Origin: Candidatus Curtissbacteria bacterium
GTDB lineage: Bacteria; Patescibacteriota; Microgenomatia; Curtissbacterales; GWA2-41-24
NCBI GenBank assembly: GCA_030688205.1
Contig: JAUYIQ010000045.1
Span: 1 to 6,758 of the forward strand
Length of the DNA stretch: 6,758 nucleotides
Direction of reading: 5' to 3'
The translations under genes were made by a program, and so were the position numbers. Below are positions 6,082 through 6,758 of this stretch, piece by piece. The stretch's first letter is position 1. Each line of letters opens with the position of its first letter. Under the pieces are notes generated by a model. The model did no database searches. It had not been told where the DNA came from and saw only the letters and a program-made list of their open reading frames with translations.

Positions 6082-6354
6082 TTAGCTATTAACCCTTTTA
6101 AAAAGAGCGACGAGTTCACCTACTGCTTTTTCTTCTTCGTTTTTAAGCTGGTGTGTAACGTGAGTTGTGAGATGTCTTTCAAAAAGAACAGAGTCTAAAC
6201 TTCTGAGGGAGTTTTGAATTGCTAAACTTTGGTTAAGAAGATCTATACAGTACTCATCCGCTTCAATCATCTTTTGCAGCCCATCGAGTTGGCCTTTGAT
6301 AATATTTATACGCTTTTGAGCTTTTTCCTTTACGTCTCCATAGTGAGATTTCAT
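6082..6354 (-). CDS. CsoR/RcnR-family metal-responsive repressor
   Basis: The protein has 90 residues, the usual size for this all-helical, DNA-binding family (DUF156). Helix 1 has RINIIKGQLDGLQKMI (15-30), which holds the family R-x-x-x-I-x-GQ pattern. Metal-site residues are Cys36 (with Tyr35), His61 and His65 in RHLTTHVTHQ, plus His4 near the N terminus. In M. tuberculosis CsoR the ligands are Cys36, His61 and Cys65, so position 65 is His here. The set His4/Cys36/His61/His65 has exactly the spacing of the E. coli RcnR set His3/Cys35/His60/His64. Its neighbours are all copper-type, so a copper repressor is the best guess, but the sensed metal is open. It is the first gene after promoter P1 and probably represses itself and the whole cluster through the palindrome at 6364-6384. 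The ATG lies 6 nt after the -10 box and has no Shine-Dalgarno. Confidence 0.95.
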   Translation of the reverse strand: MKSHYGDVKEKAQKRINIIKGQLDGLQKMIEADEYCIDLLNQSLAIQNSLRSLDSVLFERHLTTHVTHQLKNEEEKAVGELVALFKRVNS

Positions 6355-6360
6355 ACACCC

Positions 6361-6389
6361 ATTATATACCCCCCAGGGGTATATGTCAA
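6361..6389 (-). promoter_or_regulatory. Promoter P1 of the copper cluster, perfect consensus, leaderless
   Basis: The -35 box TTGACA is at 6389-6384, the spacer is 17 bp, and the -10 box TATAAT is at 6366-6361. All twelve core bases match the sigma-70 consensus. Only GGGTGT separates the -10 box from the repressor ATG (6354-6352), so the usual start point falls on or beside the A of ATG. Confidence 0.9.
6364..6384. promoter_or_regulatory. CsoR/RcnR-type operator palindrome inside P1
   Basis: ATATACCCC (6364-6372) and GGGGTATAT (6376-6384) form a perfect 9 bp inverted repeat around CCA. It fills the spacer between -35 and -10 and touches both boxes. A G/C tract flanked by inverted A/T-rich ends is typical of CsoR/RcnR-family operators, and the repressor gene starts 10 nt downstream. 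Binding here should block RNA polymerase. I saw no second copy in the window. Confidence 0.85.
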
Positions 6390-6414
6390 TACAAAAGAAT
6401 CTCGGCAGAATTTC

Positions 6415-6758
6415 TTATTTGTATCTTGGCTTGATTTGAAACAGGATGTAAAAAGCAATAATTGCACCGATAACGCTTCCAAGCGAAAAGCCGACCAGCG
6501 ACGCAACTATGTTTACGATCTCACTCCAAAAAAGCATGGTCCAACCGCCCATTTTCCCTGCACGAAGTCCCGGAAATGCCAAAAGCATCATAAGGCTGGA
6601 AACTCCAAGCCCGATTGCTGCAACAAATCCCAAACCATAACCCCCCACTCCTCCTGCAACCGCAAAAGGCACAAACGCCGTCAAAATCCCAAAGCCTGCA
6701 AGACCAGTCAAGACGCCCAAAATTCCGAAAATAAGAGCAAGCCACGGGGTAATCTTAA
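6415..6758 (-). CDS. Small multi-TM protein of unknown function, 5' end missing
   Basis: The frame is open from the window edge to TAA at 6417-6415, giving 113 residues. It begins KITPWLALIFGI, so the true start lies outside; the TTG at 6720 is internal and not a start. Three or four hydrophobic helices are visible (about 4-24, 28-60, 76-90, 90-108). They are Gly-rich, with a loop GLRAGKMGGW before WSEIVNIVASL and an ending FYILFQIKPRYK. I recall similar proteins from Patescibacteria but know no function. It has no Cys or His cluster suggesting copper. It ends 25 nt before the -35 box of P1, so it belongs to another transcription unit and may be only a neighbour. No terminator is obvious after it. 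Confidence 0.75.
   Translation of the reverse strand, partial: KITPWLALIFGILGVLTGLAGFGILTAFVPFAVAGGVGGYGLGFVAAIGLGVSSLMMLLAFPGLRAGKMGGWTMLFWSEIVNIVASLVGFSLGSVIGAIIAFYILFQIKPRYK

Noticed and set aside
6390..6414. Direct repeat AGAAT flanking CTCGGC upstream of P1
   Set aside because: It is 5 bp long, has no symmetry with the operator and forms no stable hairpin.
6718..6720. TTG as the start of the small multi-TM protein
   Set aside because: The frame remains open upstream to the window edge with a sensible hydrophobic N-terminal sequence, so the TTG is internal.

Overview
The window is an AT-rich bacterial segment packed with metal-handling genes. Every supported gene is on the minus strand, so it is read from high to low coordinates. 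The content is a copper-resistance island: a repressor of the CsoR/RcnR family, a Cu(I) P1B-type ATPase, a membrane-anchored cupredoxin, a CcdA/DsbD-type thiol carrier, a DUF1573 protein, several very small membrane proteins, and a TauE/SafE-like membrane protein with an N-terminal heavy-metal (HMA) domain. Small genes, tight packing and this combination of small copper proteins suggest a Candidate Phyla Radiation (Patescibacteria) genome, perhaps Microgenomates-like. That is a judgement from memory and not proven here. TGA is used as a stop (ccdA-like gene) and no in-frame TGA is needed, so the TGA-as-glycine code of some CPR lineages does not apply.

Layout in transcription order. (1) 6758-6415: 3' part of a small multi-TM protein that enters from outside the window. 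(2) 6389-6361: a consensus promoter (TTGACA, 17 bp, TATAAT) whose spacer carries a 9+3+9 bp inverted repeat with C/G tracts, a likely metal-repressor operator. (3) 6354-1695: a seven-gene cluster, repressor, DUF5676-like protein, cupredoxin, CopA ATPase, DUF1573 protein, CcdA-like protein and DUF2933-like protein. Gaps are 0 to 56 nt and several starts sit on the preceding stop codon. (4) 1676-1648: a second promoter (TTGACA, 17 bp, TAAAAT) in front of a 132-residue Met/Cys/His-containing membrane protein. (5) 1180-1: an HMA-TauE/SafE-like protein that leaves the window just where a cupredoxin domain may begin. No stretch over 300 bases lacks a gene.

Likely joint function (inference): the repressor releases the first promoter when metal rises. 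CopA pumps Cu(I) out of the cytoplasm. The cupredoxin, the Met/Cys/His proteins and the HMA-TauE/SafE protein bind or pass on copper at the membrane and outside it. The CcdA-like protein with the DUF1573 CxC protein may keep extracytoplasmic thiols reduced.

The most notable points are: the first genes of both transcription units start 6 to 8 nt after their -10 boxes, which predicts leaderless mRNAs, whereas several downstream genes have Shine-Dalgarno sites; the repressor has the His-Cys-His-His metal fingerprint spacing of RcnR (Ni/Co) in a copper operon; and a CcdA/DUF1573 pair without any thioredoxin is embedded in a copper operon.
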